Source of the DNA: Glomus cerebriforme
Lineage: Eukaryota > Glomeromycota > Glomeromycetes > Glomerales > Glomeraceae
Direction of reading: 5' to 3'
Assembly: GCA_003550305.1 (NCBI GenBank)
Contig: QKYT01000075.1
Location: 122,862-186,861, forward strand
DNA length: 64,000 nt
Shown here: positions 46,668 through 59,386 of the stretch, piece after piece
Position numbering within the stretch: the stretch's first letter is position 1
Layout of the letters: every line of letters starts with the position of its first letter
The notes under the pieces: model-generated
What the model was told of the DNA's origin: nothing
The model's input: only the letters and a program-made list of their open reading frames with translations
Databases searched by the model: none
Program-made: the position numbers and the translations under genes

Positions 46668-49600
46668 ATGTTCGTTTCTACCGTGTTGGTTGGTTCTGGT
46701 TTACGAAAAAAGTGGTCAAAAAAACAAAAATCTAACAACCAAGTTATTGACACAAAATCTGAATTTTTCCCCGACAATCAAAACTTGGAGAAGCATATTA
46801 TCTCTTTTAAACCAGAAAAGGAAACTTTGAAACCTAGACACAAAATGGAACAACCAAAAACATCATTACATAATAGTGAATCTGTCGACCAACCTTTTAA
46901 AACGGACGCGTTTGAAAACAATTCTTATCACAAAGACGCGAAAATGGATTCAAACGAAAGCGAAAAGAAAGAACCCTCATTAAAAAGTAATCTTTCGCTT
47001 GCTTTTAATGTTGATCAAAATAATAAGGTAGATAATGAAGATGTTTTAAACTCTAATCAAGCTACCAACTTGATGAACAATGAAGCGAACATTGTCAATT
47101 CAGAAACAGATGATGCTGATTTTGATCACATGGCTAAGGCTGATGATACATCAGCATCTGAAAATAATGTGATTATTCAAAGAAAAAATGCTATATATTA
47201 TCATTCAAAATCAAATTACAGTTTAACTAGATCTCGTGCTAGTTCTTTTAATTCGCCAGCGGATATAAAACCGATGGTTTCTCCTACTTTAACTTCACAA
47301 TCATTACATCATTCTCATACTTTCCCATTAGATAAGTCATCATATCGTGAGTTAGATATCAATCAATCATCATCTGATTTGATTAGAAAACCTTTAATAG
47401 TTTCTGATGAAAAATTAAATAGTATTATGACAAGCAGAACGAACATTACAAACATTAATACTATTAATACTACTTATAATAATAATAATGTTCTTCAGAT
47501 AACTGGTACCAAAATAACAGCTTCAAATGACAATGAATCTGCAAACAAAGTCAATAAAGAGACCAAGCCAAATATTCTTTCTAGAGATATACCGGTTTCT
47601 TCACCTATTGAGTTTCATTCTCACACTGAAGAGATTATTGTAGATCCATGTATCGCGCAGGGTACCACTCTTATAAAAGTCTCGGCGAAAAAGAAGCAAC
47701 AGCGAACATTTAGAATTGATGTTGATCAAGGTCGTATATTATGGGATTCAAGAAAATCTGGAAAAAGTATTGAAATTTTCATTTAATATTGATTAGGTTA
47801 AATAGAATAATTACTTATGCAAATTTCTTTTTATAGTCAATATCGAAAATATCAAGGAACTTCGAATTGGTGATGCGATCCGTAATTATCGGATGCATTT
47901 CAAGATCAGCAGTGATTATGAAGCTCGATGGTTTACAATAATCTATGTTGAAGCAGGAAAATATAAGTCACTTCATCTCGTTGCTGATACTGCTGATTTA
48001 TTTAATAAATGGGTAGATAATTTGGAAAGGTTATATCTCCATAGAAAAGATATGATGGGAGGATTGGGACAAATAAAAAAAAGACAGTCTATTTGGTTGA
48101 AACAGCATTGGAAACAAGCTAACAAGGATGGAGATTCAAAATTAATATTTGAAGAAGTTTCTAGATTATGTCGACAATTAAATATAAATATGTCAAAGCA
48201 ATTGTTAAAAACAAAATTTAATGTTGGTAAAATATTTTTTTATGCACATTATAAATTTAATCATTTATTAATTCGTAATGATTTTGATTTGACAGGAAGC
48301 CGATGAAGGAAAAAATGGTTGGCTCGATTTCGTCGACTTTCAACGATTTGTAAAGATAATCAAGAGGCGACAAGAATTAGTTGACCTTTTTGATTCTCTT
48401 GCAAAAACTGATAAAGATATCTTGACCCCACAAGAATTCAAGGATTTCCTTTTAAATACACAAAAGGTATATAGACAATTACAACTAAGAATAAATGATG
48501 TTTTAAACTTACTATTTCATTATTTTACTATCGTATAGTTCAATTTGAAGGAAGAGGATTATGATTATCTTTACTACAAATTCTGTGATAATGACCGCAA
48601 TGAAATGAATTTGGAAGGATTTAATAGTTTTTTGATGTCTAGCGACAATCCTATTTTTGCTCCAGATCATGGCAAAGTTTATCAAGACATGTCACGTCCT
48701 TTGAATCATTACTTTATCAACTCCTCGCATAATACGTATGTTAGTATATTTATGCCTATATTAAATATTTCTGAATAATTTAATTAAATTATTTTAAATT
48801 AGGTACCTTCTTGGTCACCAGTTGACAGGAGAATCTTCTATAGAAGGTTATATACGTGTTTTACAACGTGGCTGTCGATGCGTTGAAAGTACGTTCAATA
48901 ACTCATTTTTTATCTAAATAAAAATTTATGAATATTTTTTAATTTCACTAATTTATAATTACAGTTGATTGCTGGGATGGACCTGACGGACAACCTATAG
49001 TTACACATGGTCATACATGGTTCGTTATAAGAGCGACGTTTTAATTCTATTATAAATTTCTGTTTATGTAGCAAATTAAATTTTTTATAATAATTTATTA
49101 CATATTTCTTTAAATAAGACTAAAATCATTATGACATTTTCTAATTGACTTTAAACAGGACTTCAAAAATTTTATTTCAAGATGCAATTGCTGCCATTCG
49201 CACTTATGCGTTTAAAGCAAGTCCTTATCCTTTAATTTTGTCACTTGAGGTCCATTGTTCTATCGAACAACAAAATCACATGGCTGAAATTTTAGTTAAG
49301 ACCCTTGGTGATCATCTTGTTACCGAATTTTATGCAGAAGATGAAACCGAATTGCCTAGTCCTGAAGCTTTAATGTATAAAATTTTATTAAAAGTAAGAT
49401 CGACCTTTTTTTAATAGTACGGGATATTCTAAATTTTTAAATTATTAATTCTTAAATCACTTGATTTCTTTTGTAGGGAAAAAATCTTCCACCAGATGCA
49501 TCGGAAGATTCTTTTGATTCTGCTACAGATACAGAATCGGCTACAGACCCCGAATCAGATGCTGAATCAAAAGGTAAGGCAATATTATTTTGTTATATAT

Positions 49601-50857
49601 TCAATTAAACTATTAATTCTATTTTATTTAAAGATAACTCAGATAAAAAGTCACATACTCAAAAGGACAAAAAGGTTGCAAAGGCTCTCTCTGATTTAGT
49701 AGTTTATTGCTCAGCTGTCAAATTCAAAGGATTTGATCACGGTATTTCTAATATTAAGATTAATTTTTTAATCCTTGGCTTATTTCAGTAGAATATTAAT
49801 CAAAAAAAAATTTATCATAATAATAGAAAATAAGTTTTACCAAATGTCTTCGTTTTCCGAGAAACATTCAACACGACTCAGTAAAACAGATAGGCAATCT
49901 TTTATTAAATATAATTCGCGATATTTATCACGTATCTATCCATCAGGATATCGTATAGCTTCTTCAAATTATGAACCACATCATCAATGGATGGTTGGAA
50001 ATCAATTGGTCGCTTTGAATTGGCAGACATTTGGTTGGTTGTTATTTCTTTAACATGACTCAAACTTTCACAATCATTAACCTTTGATGAACTTTTTATC
50101 AGATCTTGGTATGCAAATAAATCAAGCTATGTTTACTGTTAATGGGAGATGCGGATATGTTCTTAAGCCTGAACGTATGCGTAATACTGAACTTACAGTT
50201 TCTACAAAATCTCCAACACAAATGTTGGAAATTGAGGTAAAATAATAATGATAAACAATAGATATTCATTGTATCTATATTAAGATAACTAATTTATTGT
50301 TTCATATACGTAAATAGGTTATATCTGCCCAACAACTCCCTAGACCTAAAGATTTGTTCATGGAAATTATCGATCCTTTCGTCGAAGTAGAATTATTGAT
50401 TCCAGGTGCAGATGTCGTTAAAAAGAAGACAAAAACTATTGGTGATAATGGGTTTAATCCAACTTGGAAAGAAACTTTGACGTTTTCTATCGATTTTGAA
50501 TATTTAGAGCTTGTGTTCTTACGGTAATATAATTTTATTACAAATAATTAACAAAAACAATATTATTTTAATTTTTTATTTACTTTTGTTAAATTCATAA
50601 AGATTTATAGTATGGGATGAAGATGTAAGAACAAATGAATTCATTGCATCATATTGCATCCCGGTAGCTAGTTTACAACAAGGTAAGTTCTAAGGGGATT
50701 CTTTTTTATTTATGTATTTTTATTTAATTCATAAATTTATATATATATATAAATAGGTTATCGTCATATTCCTCTTAATGATGCAAATGGTGAACAGTAT
50801 CTATTCACAACCTTATTCATTCGATTATCACTAATACCCGCCTCACCTACCTTGTAA
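46668..50857 (+). CDS. PLC1: Phosphoinositide-specific phospholipase C (PLC-delta type)
   Basis: The enzyme cleaves PI(4,5)P2 into diacylglycerol and IP3. Fourteen exons (46668-47766, 47837-48226, 48300-48466, 48539-48735, 48803-48888, 48965-49019, 49159-49393, 49477-49573, 49634-49741, 49827-50033, 50103-50236, 50318-50523, 50603-50682, 50757-50857) encode 1053 residues. The first ~320 residues are Ser/Asn/Lys-rich and disordered. A PH domain follows ([37 protein letters not shown]), then EF-hand-like helices ([14 protein letters not shown]). The X box has both catalytic histidines: [14 protein letters not shown] and VTHGHTWTSK. An acidic linker ([16 protein letters not shown]) separates the Y box ([45 protein letters not shown]). 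A C2 domain ends the protein ([12 protein letters not shown]). The exon 2/3 junction is ambiguous by four bases. The long N-terminus is typical of fungal PLCs. Confidence 0.93.
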
Positions 50858-51272
50858 ATTTTTTTCAGTAAAAAATACATTAGACATTCTTTTATTTTAT
50901 TAATTTATTTAGCGAGTTTTTTTTTCTGTAAAAATTTTTTCTCAATTAAATAATTTTTTGGTAAAGATTTTATTCGTACAAAATTAGTGTTTTATTCTAT
51001 AATTATAATTCAAAATAAATCATTACTGTGTCATATCTATTTTTTGACAACATATATTTTTATTAAAGTTTTATTATAAGTAAATTTCAGGTTTAACAGA
51101 CAAATGAAATTATCTCAGGGTGGCGTATTATAAAATATAATAATCAAATATAATCAGTAAAAAAACAATTAAAAAATATTTTTATATACACTATTATTTT
51201 TTAAATTTACCAAATTTAGTAATGAGAAAATAAAAAGAAAAATCTTATAACTAAGCAATGGCAATTCCATAA
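50858..51272. other. Convergent 3' region, PLC / ISU1
   Basis: AT-rich spacer between the two convergent stops, probably made up of two 3' UTRs. Nothing else is seen. Confidence 0.5.
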
Positions 51273-52042
51273 TTACGCAGTAGCTTGTGTCGAAGGTCGT
51301 TGACTAGTAGTATTATTGACATTTGGTGCTGATGAAGTGCGCTTACTCTTATAATCTTTGATAGCAGATTTAATAGCATCTTCCGCAAGCACTAAAATAC
51401 AAATCAAACCAATTTTTTAAGTATTAACCCGATTTTGATTCTTTTGAACAACCAATTTTAAGACTTACTTGAACAGTGAAGTTTGACAGGTGGTAAGCTT
51501 AACTCCTTTGCAATTTCAGTATTTCTAATTTTTCCAGCTTCTTCTAAAGACATTCCTCTTACACGTTCTGTCATATAACTTGAAGAAGCAATTGCAGAAC
51601 CACATCCGAACGTCTTAAATTTGACATCTACAATTCTATTAGTTCGTTCATCAACTCGAATTTGAAGTTTCATCACATCACCGCATGCTGGTGCTCCAAC
51701 TAGTCCAGTTCCTACATCGGAATCTGTTCTAGGTAGTGACCCAACATTACGAGGATGTTCATAATGATCAATAACCTATAATAAATTAGGAATTAATTTT
51801 CTTAATTAATCATTCTAATAAATGTCGAAATCAAGAAAATCGCTCAAATAATGGCTAATAAATCTAAAATATATAATCTTTCGAAATGATAAACAAACCT
51901 TTTCATGGTATGATCGTGTAAGATTAAATACTATAGGACGAGCAGTTGCATGTGTTGTAGGTAATGTTATAGGATGGCCACTTGCACGAGTAACATTTTG
52001 AGATATCAAACCAAAGTTTCGTGTGAAGATTGAGCGCAACAT
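51273..52042 (-). CDS. ISU1: Mitochondrial Fe-S cluster scaffold protein
   Basis: Isu1 is the scaffold on which Nfs1, frataxin and ferredoxin build [2Fe-2S] clusters in the mitochondrial matrix. Three exons (52042-51899, 51775-51469, 51391-51273) encode 189 residues. An N-terminal presequence of ~45 residues, rich in Arg/Thr/Ser, precedes VIDHYEHPRNVGSLPRTD. The three cluster-binding cysteines are visible in GAPACGDVMKLQIRV, FKTFGCGSAIASSSY and KLHCSMLAEDAIKSAI (the last Cys motif spans intron 2). LPPVKLHCS contains the LPPVK motif recognised by the Hsp70 chaperone. A C-terminal tail of ~20 residues, rich in Ser/Thr/Asn, is longer than in yeast. Confidence 0.95.
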
Positions 52043-54960
52043 ATTAATAAATTTATTTTTATTTTGGAGAAAGGAAAAGAGTAAAAATTTATAAAATTTG
52101 AAATTTATGGAGAAAAATAGAAATTGAAAATTTTTTTAAAAAAATTTTTTACGGTCAAAGGTAGGAGGTCCTTATTTATATATTTTTTAGCCACAAAAAA
52201 TTTTAATGGATTAGTAATATTTGTGATTATTACACAAAAAATCTGATAATATACAAATATGGTTTATCTGACCTTATTATCAGATTCCCACAATATCTGA
52301 TATACTGTATCTATAAAATAATAATCACTGATGTATTATGAAGATCAGTCAACTCTACTATTTATATTAATTGATTTTTTTAGCTCCGTTATTACTTTCA
52401 AACTTCTAAGAGGATCTCCAAAAAGTTAATTAACTTGCATTATTTTAATACCGTATAGTAATGAGCTATTTCTGCTTATTAATTTTGTAGCATAGTATAT
52501 TTTTTTTTTAATACGTGTCAGCTGGTAAAAAAAAAAGGAATATTTAAATGTATTGTAAAATTATCGTTTTTTTTTGAACTTAAGAAATGTTACACGATTA
52601 ATAAAGAGATAGATAAATGATTGACATCATATTGTATGTAATATTGATATTATGATATTATTATTAGCTATCATTGATAAAGCAGGATTAATGCAGATTT
52701 ATAATCAGCCAAGAAATCATGAGAAATTATTTTCCTGTAAAGGTTAAATTTAAATCGGATTTTTTTTTTTTGAAAGCAATTTATTTACAAATATCAAATA
52801 TTAAAAAGAATTTTTTTTTTTCAGTAAAAATAAAAAAAATAAAAATGAAAAAAAAATTTTTTTATAATTTATATATATTTTTATTAATTTTATTATAACA
52901 CTAAGTATTCACCATTTCTTTATTTTTATATATCATTCAAAACCATATATAAAGATGCAAAGTATTCTAGTTTACTAATATACTAATTTATGAAAATTAT
53001 ATCTTTTATATAATACATTTAATCTAATTATTTTAATTCTTAAAATATTAATTTAAACTAAATGCAATACTTGCTTAACATAACATTAAATTAATCAGGA
53101 GCTGAATTATGGTATTTATTAAAGTAATTTTACTTTTAAAATTTATTATCATAATAAATTAATAAAAAAAAGTATTTAAATAAACTTGTGTAATAAAATT
53201 AATGTTATTTTCATATTCTCAAACTGTGCACATTTTTGAAATTCTTTTAATCGATATTTTTGGAATAGTATACAAGGAATTCTTTATCTGTTTCTTTATC
53301 TATTTTATAAGGATTTGAATGTATTATTTATGCAATAATAAATATTTATGCATGTTGATCATTTAAATATCAGATAATATCTTAAACTAATCCGTATTAA
53401 TCCAATTTGTGTGGATCGGGGATATCTGATTAAAATTTAATTTGAATTCGTATTAATTTGGTGGTAAATGATTTCTTTTTTAAGTATCAAAAAATTTTGG
53501 TTTTCTGAATAGCATTGACAGATATTTTTTTGAAAGAGTTTGTCTGTCTATAAAAATTTTATTGCGAAAAAGTGCCATTATTACACACCACTAGCTTTAT
53601 AGTTTAGGAATTATTGAAAAGTGTTGATATTATTAACTTGATAGGTAGTATCAGCGGCCAAAGAATTATTATTATGCAAAACCTAGATTTTTTCTTTATT
53701 GTTTCACTTTATTTCATTCTTATTTTTTTTTTTTGTATTTTAATTCTGCAAATTTAAGGATTTCTGATAAACAATCCAAATCTTGTAAGGTTTGATCTTG
53801 CGATTTGATTCTTCTGAATTATAGGTAAAACTGCCGCATATTCATCACTTTGTATTGATCTAGGATCAAACTAGATGTATCAGCAGTTGCACTGTCATGT
53901 TTTTCGATAGGTGAAGGAATGTTATGATTTGGCAATGTTGAATTCATAAGATAAACCTGTCTTAAAAATTTCAGCATGGAAATTGTTTCAATAATTCTAA
54001 TTCTTAATATTTAGATGGTTTAATATTACAAATTTATTTAAATTTTTAGTGATTCATTCTATCAAACACTCGTAATTTCCGATCAATGAGGTCGTAATCA
54101 CACACCTATGAGATAAAATCACAGAAAATTACACGAACGTAATAAACATATTAGATAATTAGAATGTGAAATCACTTATTTACATTTATTTCTGAAAAAC
54201 AATACCCGCCTATTTCCTACCAACCTCCCGCTCATTCTCACCAAAACCCCATAAAAAGAATTGAAATAGAAATAGATCCTATAGCTAGAATTCCGGGGAT
54301 TTAGTATCGACTTTCGAAGCAAAAGTTATCGGATCATATAAACGAAAAATCAAACACCTCCCTACATCTTGACTTTTATGCTGCATTTGTATCAAGATCT
54401 GAGGCAGAAAGTAAATTTTTGTTTCGATTTTTGAATTTGTTGTAACGTAAGTAATCTTGTAATATTACAGTAGTATTAACAACTGAGTGAACATGATGAT
54501 GGCAAAAAGGTCGATATGTTGAACTTTTAGTTAACTAGATGTTTGGATATTTTATAAATAGAAGAGTATTTCGAAATACAGATTGAATAATTTTGAATAT
54601 AAATAAGATCTAATCATCTAATGTGTAGTTAATTAAAGGTTAAAGGTATAAATAAGATTAAGTGAATATTTAAAATTCATATATTAATTACTTTTTTTTG
54701 ATGATAAATTTCTCATTTATTTATAAGTACTTGAGAAGTTATAATTGTAGCTCGCTATATATACATATATATTTTTTTTTTGGTGAATTCATAAATTTTT
54801 TAAATTAAAAAAAAATCCATTAGCTTGTTTTTTTTCTAAATAGATATATATTTTTTAAATAGTAGTAGTCAAGTTTTTCATCTAATATGGTTTAATCATT
54901 CTAAATCATATTAAACCTTAACCATCATTAATTAACAAATTTTTCTCAAAAAATACGAAA
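52043..54960. other. Long AT-rich intergenic region, no gene seen
   Basis: Nearly 3 kb without any supported gene, relic or ordered repeat. It is dominated by A/T homopolymers. A less AT-rich patch near 54180-54400 contains short Pro-rich frames but no recognisable domain. Confidence 0.55.
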
Positions 54961-56313
54961 TTACATAAAACTACTACGTTGCAAAGTTCTTTGTTGTACA
55001 ATCTCCCAATTAATACAATCCCAAAAACTATCAATATAATTTTCTTTACCTTTAATACCAAAGTCTTTAATATAAGCGTGTTCCCACACATTTAAACATA
55101 ATAAAGGAGTAAATCTACTTTTATGTGGAGGTCGTAAAGCCAATTTTATAGAAGGTGGTGGTGATGGTCTATTTATAATACCATCGAATGAGTTTGTCTT
55201 TGATGAAGAAGATAAAAATGGTGAAGAGAATGATGTTGGCTGTGGATGATTATTTGGATCTTTTTCTTGAGTTCTTGTGACATCAAGTGTTGTTCCTATG
55301 ATGACAAATTAATAAATTAAGATTAAAGGTTTCATTGTTTTAGGGAATATATTCAAAATTCTTTACCTGCATTATAAGTGTTGACAACACAAAGAACATG
55401 ATATTCCGTTTCTACAAGCCTAATAAGATGTCGTAATTAAAATTAAATTGAATTGGACAAAAAAAAATTCTCAATTTAACTTATAATAATAATTTTCTTA
55501 CCATGTCCATCCTGAACCAAATATACCTAACGCCATATTTTTAAACTAATTACAATTTAATGTTATGAATATAAAATCATAAAATTCAACACTAGAAAAA
55601 AAAAATGTTTATATATACTTTACATGTTCCTTAAATTTATCGATACTTGAAAAATCAAATTTAATTCTTTCATGTAAGTCCGTACCCATACCAAGATCTT
55701 TATCGGATTTTTTTGCCTAGAAATATAAAATATTCCCAATTAGGAAAATAAATAACAAATAATTCATAATAAATAATTACAATAAAAAAAAAGTTTGATA
55801 ACCTTACCAAAGATTGCAAGAAAAAATCATTATTCCATGCTTGAGAAGCATGATTAAATATTAAAGCATTTTCTGGTACTTGAGCAGTTTTACCAATTAT
55901 TTCAAAAATAGAACTATCCCTAAATTCCGTGTCATCTAATGAAGTAATTTTGTTTAGATTTTACTTTCAAATATTAAAATTAACAAGACAAAAGATTAAC
56001 AAGGAAGTTAAATTCAACCAATAAGTTTATTTAATTCCTCAATAAGAGTTCCTTGATATTCGTATAAATCTAGTAAAGATGAAGCACTAAACAAAGGTTT
56101 TAAACCTTCCTCGGTAGTGTAAGGAAGTGGGTTCAAATAATGGGTATTACGAATAAATAATTTATTCTCAAAATGTCGTCGTTTTCTCGGTCGATTTATT
56201 TGTAATAATTGAGAATTTGTAGTTAAAAATGATGTATGAAAATTTTTTTTATAAATTATTGAAGGAGTTCTTTTAAAAAAATTTTTTGAAATGAAAACTT
56301 TACAAAAAACCAT
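54961..56313 (-). CDS. Mitoribosomal small-subunit protein mS42/mS43 (SOD-like)
   Basis: Fungal mS42 and mS43 (Rsm26, Mrp1) are iron/manganese superoxide-dismutase folds built into the mitochondrial small ribosomal subunit. Six exons (56313-56019, 55935-55808, 55716-55624, 55545-55502, 55419-55367, 55295-54961) give 315 residues. A basic presequence (RPRKRRHFENKLF near residue 40) precedes SOD-like segments: LIFNHASQAWNNDFFLQSL, NMALGIFGSGWTWLVETEYH, LLCLNVWEHAYIKDFGIKGK and NYIDSFWDCINWE. The DxWEHAY metal-binding Asp of true SODs is Asn here (NVWEHAY), and a ~60-residue low-complexity insert rich in Ser/Pro splits the C-terminal domain. These changes fit a structural ribosomal protein, not an enzyme. 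I cannot separate mS42 from mS43. Confidence 0.82.
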
Positions 56314-56774
56314 TTTTGAAAATTTAATATTTTTTTTTCCTTTTTTTTCTTTAAAAAAAAAAAAAAATTTTATCAATGTTAAGATTAGATGGGTGATGGG
56401 TGGCTTAGATAACAGACTGCATAGTTAATAATAATTCTGGCAATATTACGGCCGTATCTGTCGTGATTTTGTACGTTCCGAATATGAATTTAACTTATTT
56501 AACTTTGCCCCGATTACTTAAACATTAAACATGAATAAATACATTTCAAGGAACAATATAATATAATAAAGTTTTTTAATAAAGTCAAAAATGGCAAATT
56601 ATTATAATTAATCCGTATTTACGTCATTTGATAACATATTTATCATACAAATAATGAAAGCTTCAAATTTTCAACAAATATTTTTTAAATTATCATCGAA
56701 AAAGAATATAAACCATTATAACATTATAAAATTTTCTAATTTACTTTACAGAAAGTTAATAAAGTTAACACGAC
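56314..56774. promoter_or_regulatory. Divergent intergenic region, mS42/43 / LSM7
   Basis: 461 bp between two divergent start codons, presumed to hold both promoters. No further gene is seen. Confidence 0.4.
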
Positions 56775-57355
56775 ATGTATACAACAATTTCTGAAGAATC
56801 AGATAATTATCTTAATAAAAAAAGTGTTCATGATAGAAAAATACAAGGAAATATACAAACAAATTTATCTAATGAAGAATTTAAAAATAATCCTTATACT
56901 AAAAATTATACGAAAAAAGAAGACATTCTTGATCTTAACAAGCATCTTGAAAAAAGAATTTTAGTTAAATTTCACGGTGGTCGTGAAGGTAATAATATCA
57001 TTAGAGATTATATACGTATATTTATTCATTTATATTTATTTATTTGATTCTGTCGGAATAGTAACTGGTATTTTAAAAGGATTCGACGCCTTGTTGAATC
57101 TCGTACTTGATGATGTGGCCGAACGGCTAAGAGGTAATATATTAATAAATTTACTGTACTTACGATACAATTTATATAATATATTTAAATTGTTAAATTT
57201 TTTTAGATTATGAAGACTGGCACCTTTTAGATGAAACCAGATCTCTTGGATTACTCGTTTGTCGTGGAACAATTGTCAGTTTTATTGCACCAGTTGAAGG
57301 AATAAAAGAAATTCCTAATCCATTCTTGAAAGATTCTAATAAAGGTTCAGTATGA
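56775..57355 (+). CDS. LSM7: U6 snRNA-associated Sm-like protein LSm7
   Basis: LSm7 is one of seven subunits of the LSm2-8 ring on U6 snRNA and the cytoplasmic LSm1-7 decay ring. Three exons (56775-56988, 57062-57133, 57207-57355) give 144 residues. The Sm1 and Sm2 motifs are clear: KKEDILDLNKHLEKRILVKF, HGGREVTGILKGFDALLNLV, LDDVAERL and LLDETRSLGLLVCRGTIV. The first ~50 residues are an Asn/Lys-rich extension not found in the usual ~100-residue LSm7; an internal start is not obvious because no Met occurs before the Sm domain in this frame. Confidence 0.93.
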
Positions 57356-58086
57356 GATGATGGTAATAGTAGCAATATTAAAGAAGAAAAATAAGAGGTT
57401 CTTTATTAATAAATTTTTATAAAGGAAGATTATATTTTAATAATAATTTTTGACAATATGTTACTGAAGAAATTATAAATAAGATTTATTATCTGTTATA
57501 GAATGAATTGTATTGTTATAAAAAGGTTATCATAAGTAAATAAAAAAAAAAGAAAGAAATTTTATTTCTACAAAAAAAAAGAGGAATACATCTAATTTTT
57601 GAAATATTTCATTATATTCTACATTATATCTATTTAAGAAAGTTGATATTTGGTGCGTTTGTATTTATATGTCCCCTCCCCCGCAATTCTCTCACATAAT
57701 TTTTATATAATTTTTACATATGAAGGAAAAAAAAGTCTTAATCATAAATATCATAAATAAAAAATTGACATATAAAAGAAATCTATATATAAATTTAACA
57801 TAAAAAGTGAAAAAAATCTTATCGTGAAACTTCTATAAATTCTATAAATTATATTCATAATATTCTACAAAGACTATAAAGAATTATTTATACTATACAT
57901 TTACCAACAATTATACAAAAAAAAAAAAGAATTACAAAATTTACAAAATTTACATACGCATATAAAAAACAGGGGAATCGGATTAATGATTTATATAGTA
58001 AAATGACATTCTTATATCACGATCATGAGTTAAAATATAACTTATGGACATTCGGCTAATGTTTTGTCGTGTTATTAAAAAAGAAT
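57356..58086. other. Convergent AT-rich region
   Basis: No gene is seen between the end of LSM7 and the presumed end of the minus-strand Myb gene. Poly-A runs are frequent. Confidence 0.45.
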
Positions 58087-59386
58087 TCAGAGCTGCGATT
58101 TGACTACGAAAAAAGTGAATTAAATTACAATAAATACATGTATTTAAGCTTTTCCACAGAAAATAAAGATATAAAACTTACATTTGATGATTATTATCAA
58201 TTGTCAAAAACATTATTGTTAAATACTAATTCAAATATAGTCTAAAATGACAATAATAATGTAATATTTACCTCTAAATCTTTGTCGAAGTCCATTAAAT
58301 AAAATGTCTCTCCTTGAGTTAAAACTTATAGCTCTATTCGAGCGAGGAATACTCGCTAGTATATTGGAACAAAAAAAAATTATTAAAATATAGTCTAAAA
58401 TNNNNNNNNNNNNNNNNNNNNNNNNNNNNNNNNNNNNNNNNNNNNNNNNNNNNNNNNNNNNNNNNNNNNNNNNNNNNNNNNNNNNNNNNNNNNNNNNNNN
58501 NNNNNNNNNNNNNNNNNNNNNNNNNNNNNNNNNNNNNNNNNNNNNNNNNNNNNNNNNNNNNNNNNNNNNNNNNNNNNNNNNNNNNNNNNNNNNNNNNNNN
58601 NNNNNNNNNNNNNNNNNNNNNNNNNNNNNNNNNNNNNNNNNNNNNNNNNNNNNNNNNNNNNNNNNNNNNNNNNNNNNNNNNNNNNNNNNNNNNNNNNNNN
58701 NNNNNNNNNNNNNNNNNNNNNNNNNNNNNNNNNNNNNNNNNNNNNNAAAATGAATAATGAATAATAATAACTGATTATTTACTTCTAAATCTTTGTCGTT
58801 GAAGTCTATTAAATAATATGTTTCTCCTAGGGTTAAAAATTATACCTCTATTCAAGCGACCAGGAATACGCGCTAGTACATTAGAATGAAAAAAAGCAGT
58901 TAAAAATGAAATACTTTTGCTCAAATGCGGGCACCTCATCCTCATGACAGTGAAAGAATAACGAAATAATGAGCCAAGTTAATGTCACCAGAATTCCATG
59001 GAATTTAGGGTGGCCCACACACATCTTTAAAGAGAAATATTACTTACTATAATAAAAAATTCGACTCCACCTTTAGTATTCGTAAATTAAAGGAAGAAAA
59101 GTTAAAAATACAATTTATTCTGTAAATATATAATATAATGTAACATACATAATTCGACATTCCGCCGAACTTCGAGTTCTAACTTGACGAGAAATAAGAT
59201 CCCAATTAGCAGTACCAAATCTGTTCACTGCGACGACCAATTGATTTAATTCCTATTATAAATATCAAGTAAGTAACATAATTTTGCAATAATATAAAAT
59301 ATATCAAAGATATAGGAATTGTTTACAATAGACGCCCATGATAACGGATTTCTCATGAAAGAATGTAATGGTTGTCGTGTATTCAT
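58087..59386 (-). CDS. Myb/SANT protein, interrupted by an assembly gap
   Basis: Visible exons: 59386-59327 (MNTRQPLHSFMRNPLSWASI), 59252-59149, 59070-59048, 58872-58783, then a gap, then 58355-58272 and a probable last exon 58103-58087. Exon 2 encodes a single Myb/SANT repeat: ELNQLVVAVNRFGTANWDLI followed by SRQVRTRSSAECR, and exon 3 continues it (IMWSRIFYY). The next exon gives an Arg-rich tail (RIPGRLNRGIIFNPRRNILF). The exon on the other side of the gap encodes a diverged copy of that tail (SIPRSNRAISFNSRRDILF). Both copies are phase 1-1, so either or both can be spliced in without breaking frame. The gene is a paralogue of the plus-strand gene at 62053. A chromatin or DNA-binding role is inferred from the SANT repeat only. 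Confidence 0.65.
58236..58401. repeat. 153-bp repeat unit abutting the assembly gap
   Basis: The sequence atatagtctaaaat near 58235-58248 recurs at 58388-58401, where the gap begins, giving a period of 153 bp that contains one Arg-rich exon. A diverged exon copy lies on the far side of the gap (58783-58872). The gap therefore probably hides further copies. Confidence 0.7.
58402..58746. other. Assembly gap (N)
   Basis: 345 undetermined bases, inside the minus-strand Myb/SANT gene and flanked by repeated exon sequence; the length is probably an estimate. Confidence 0.99.
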
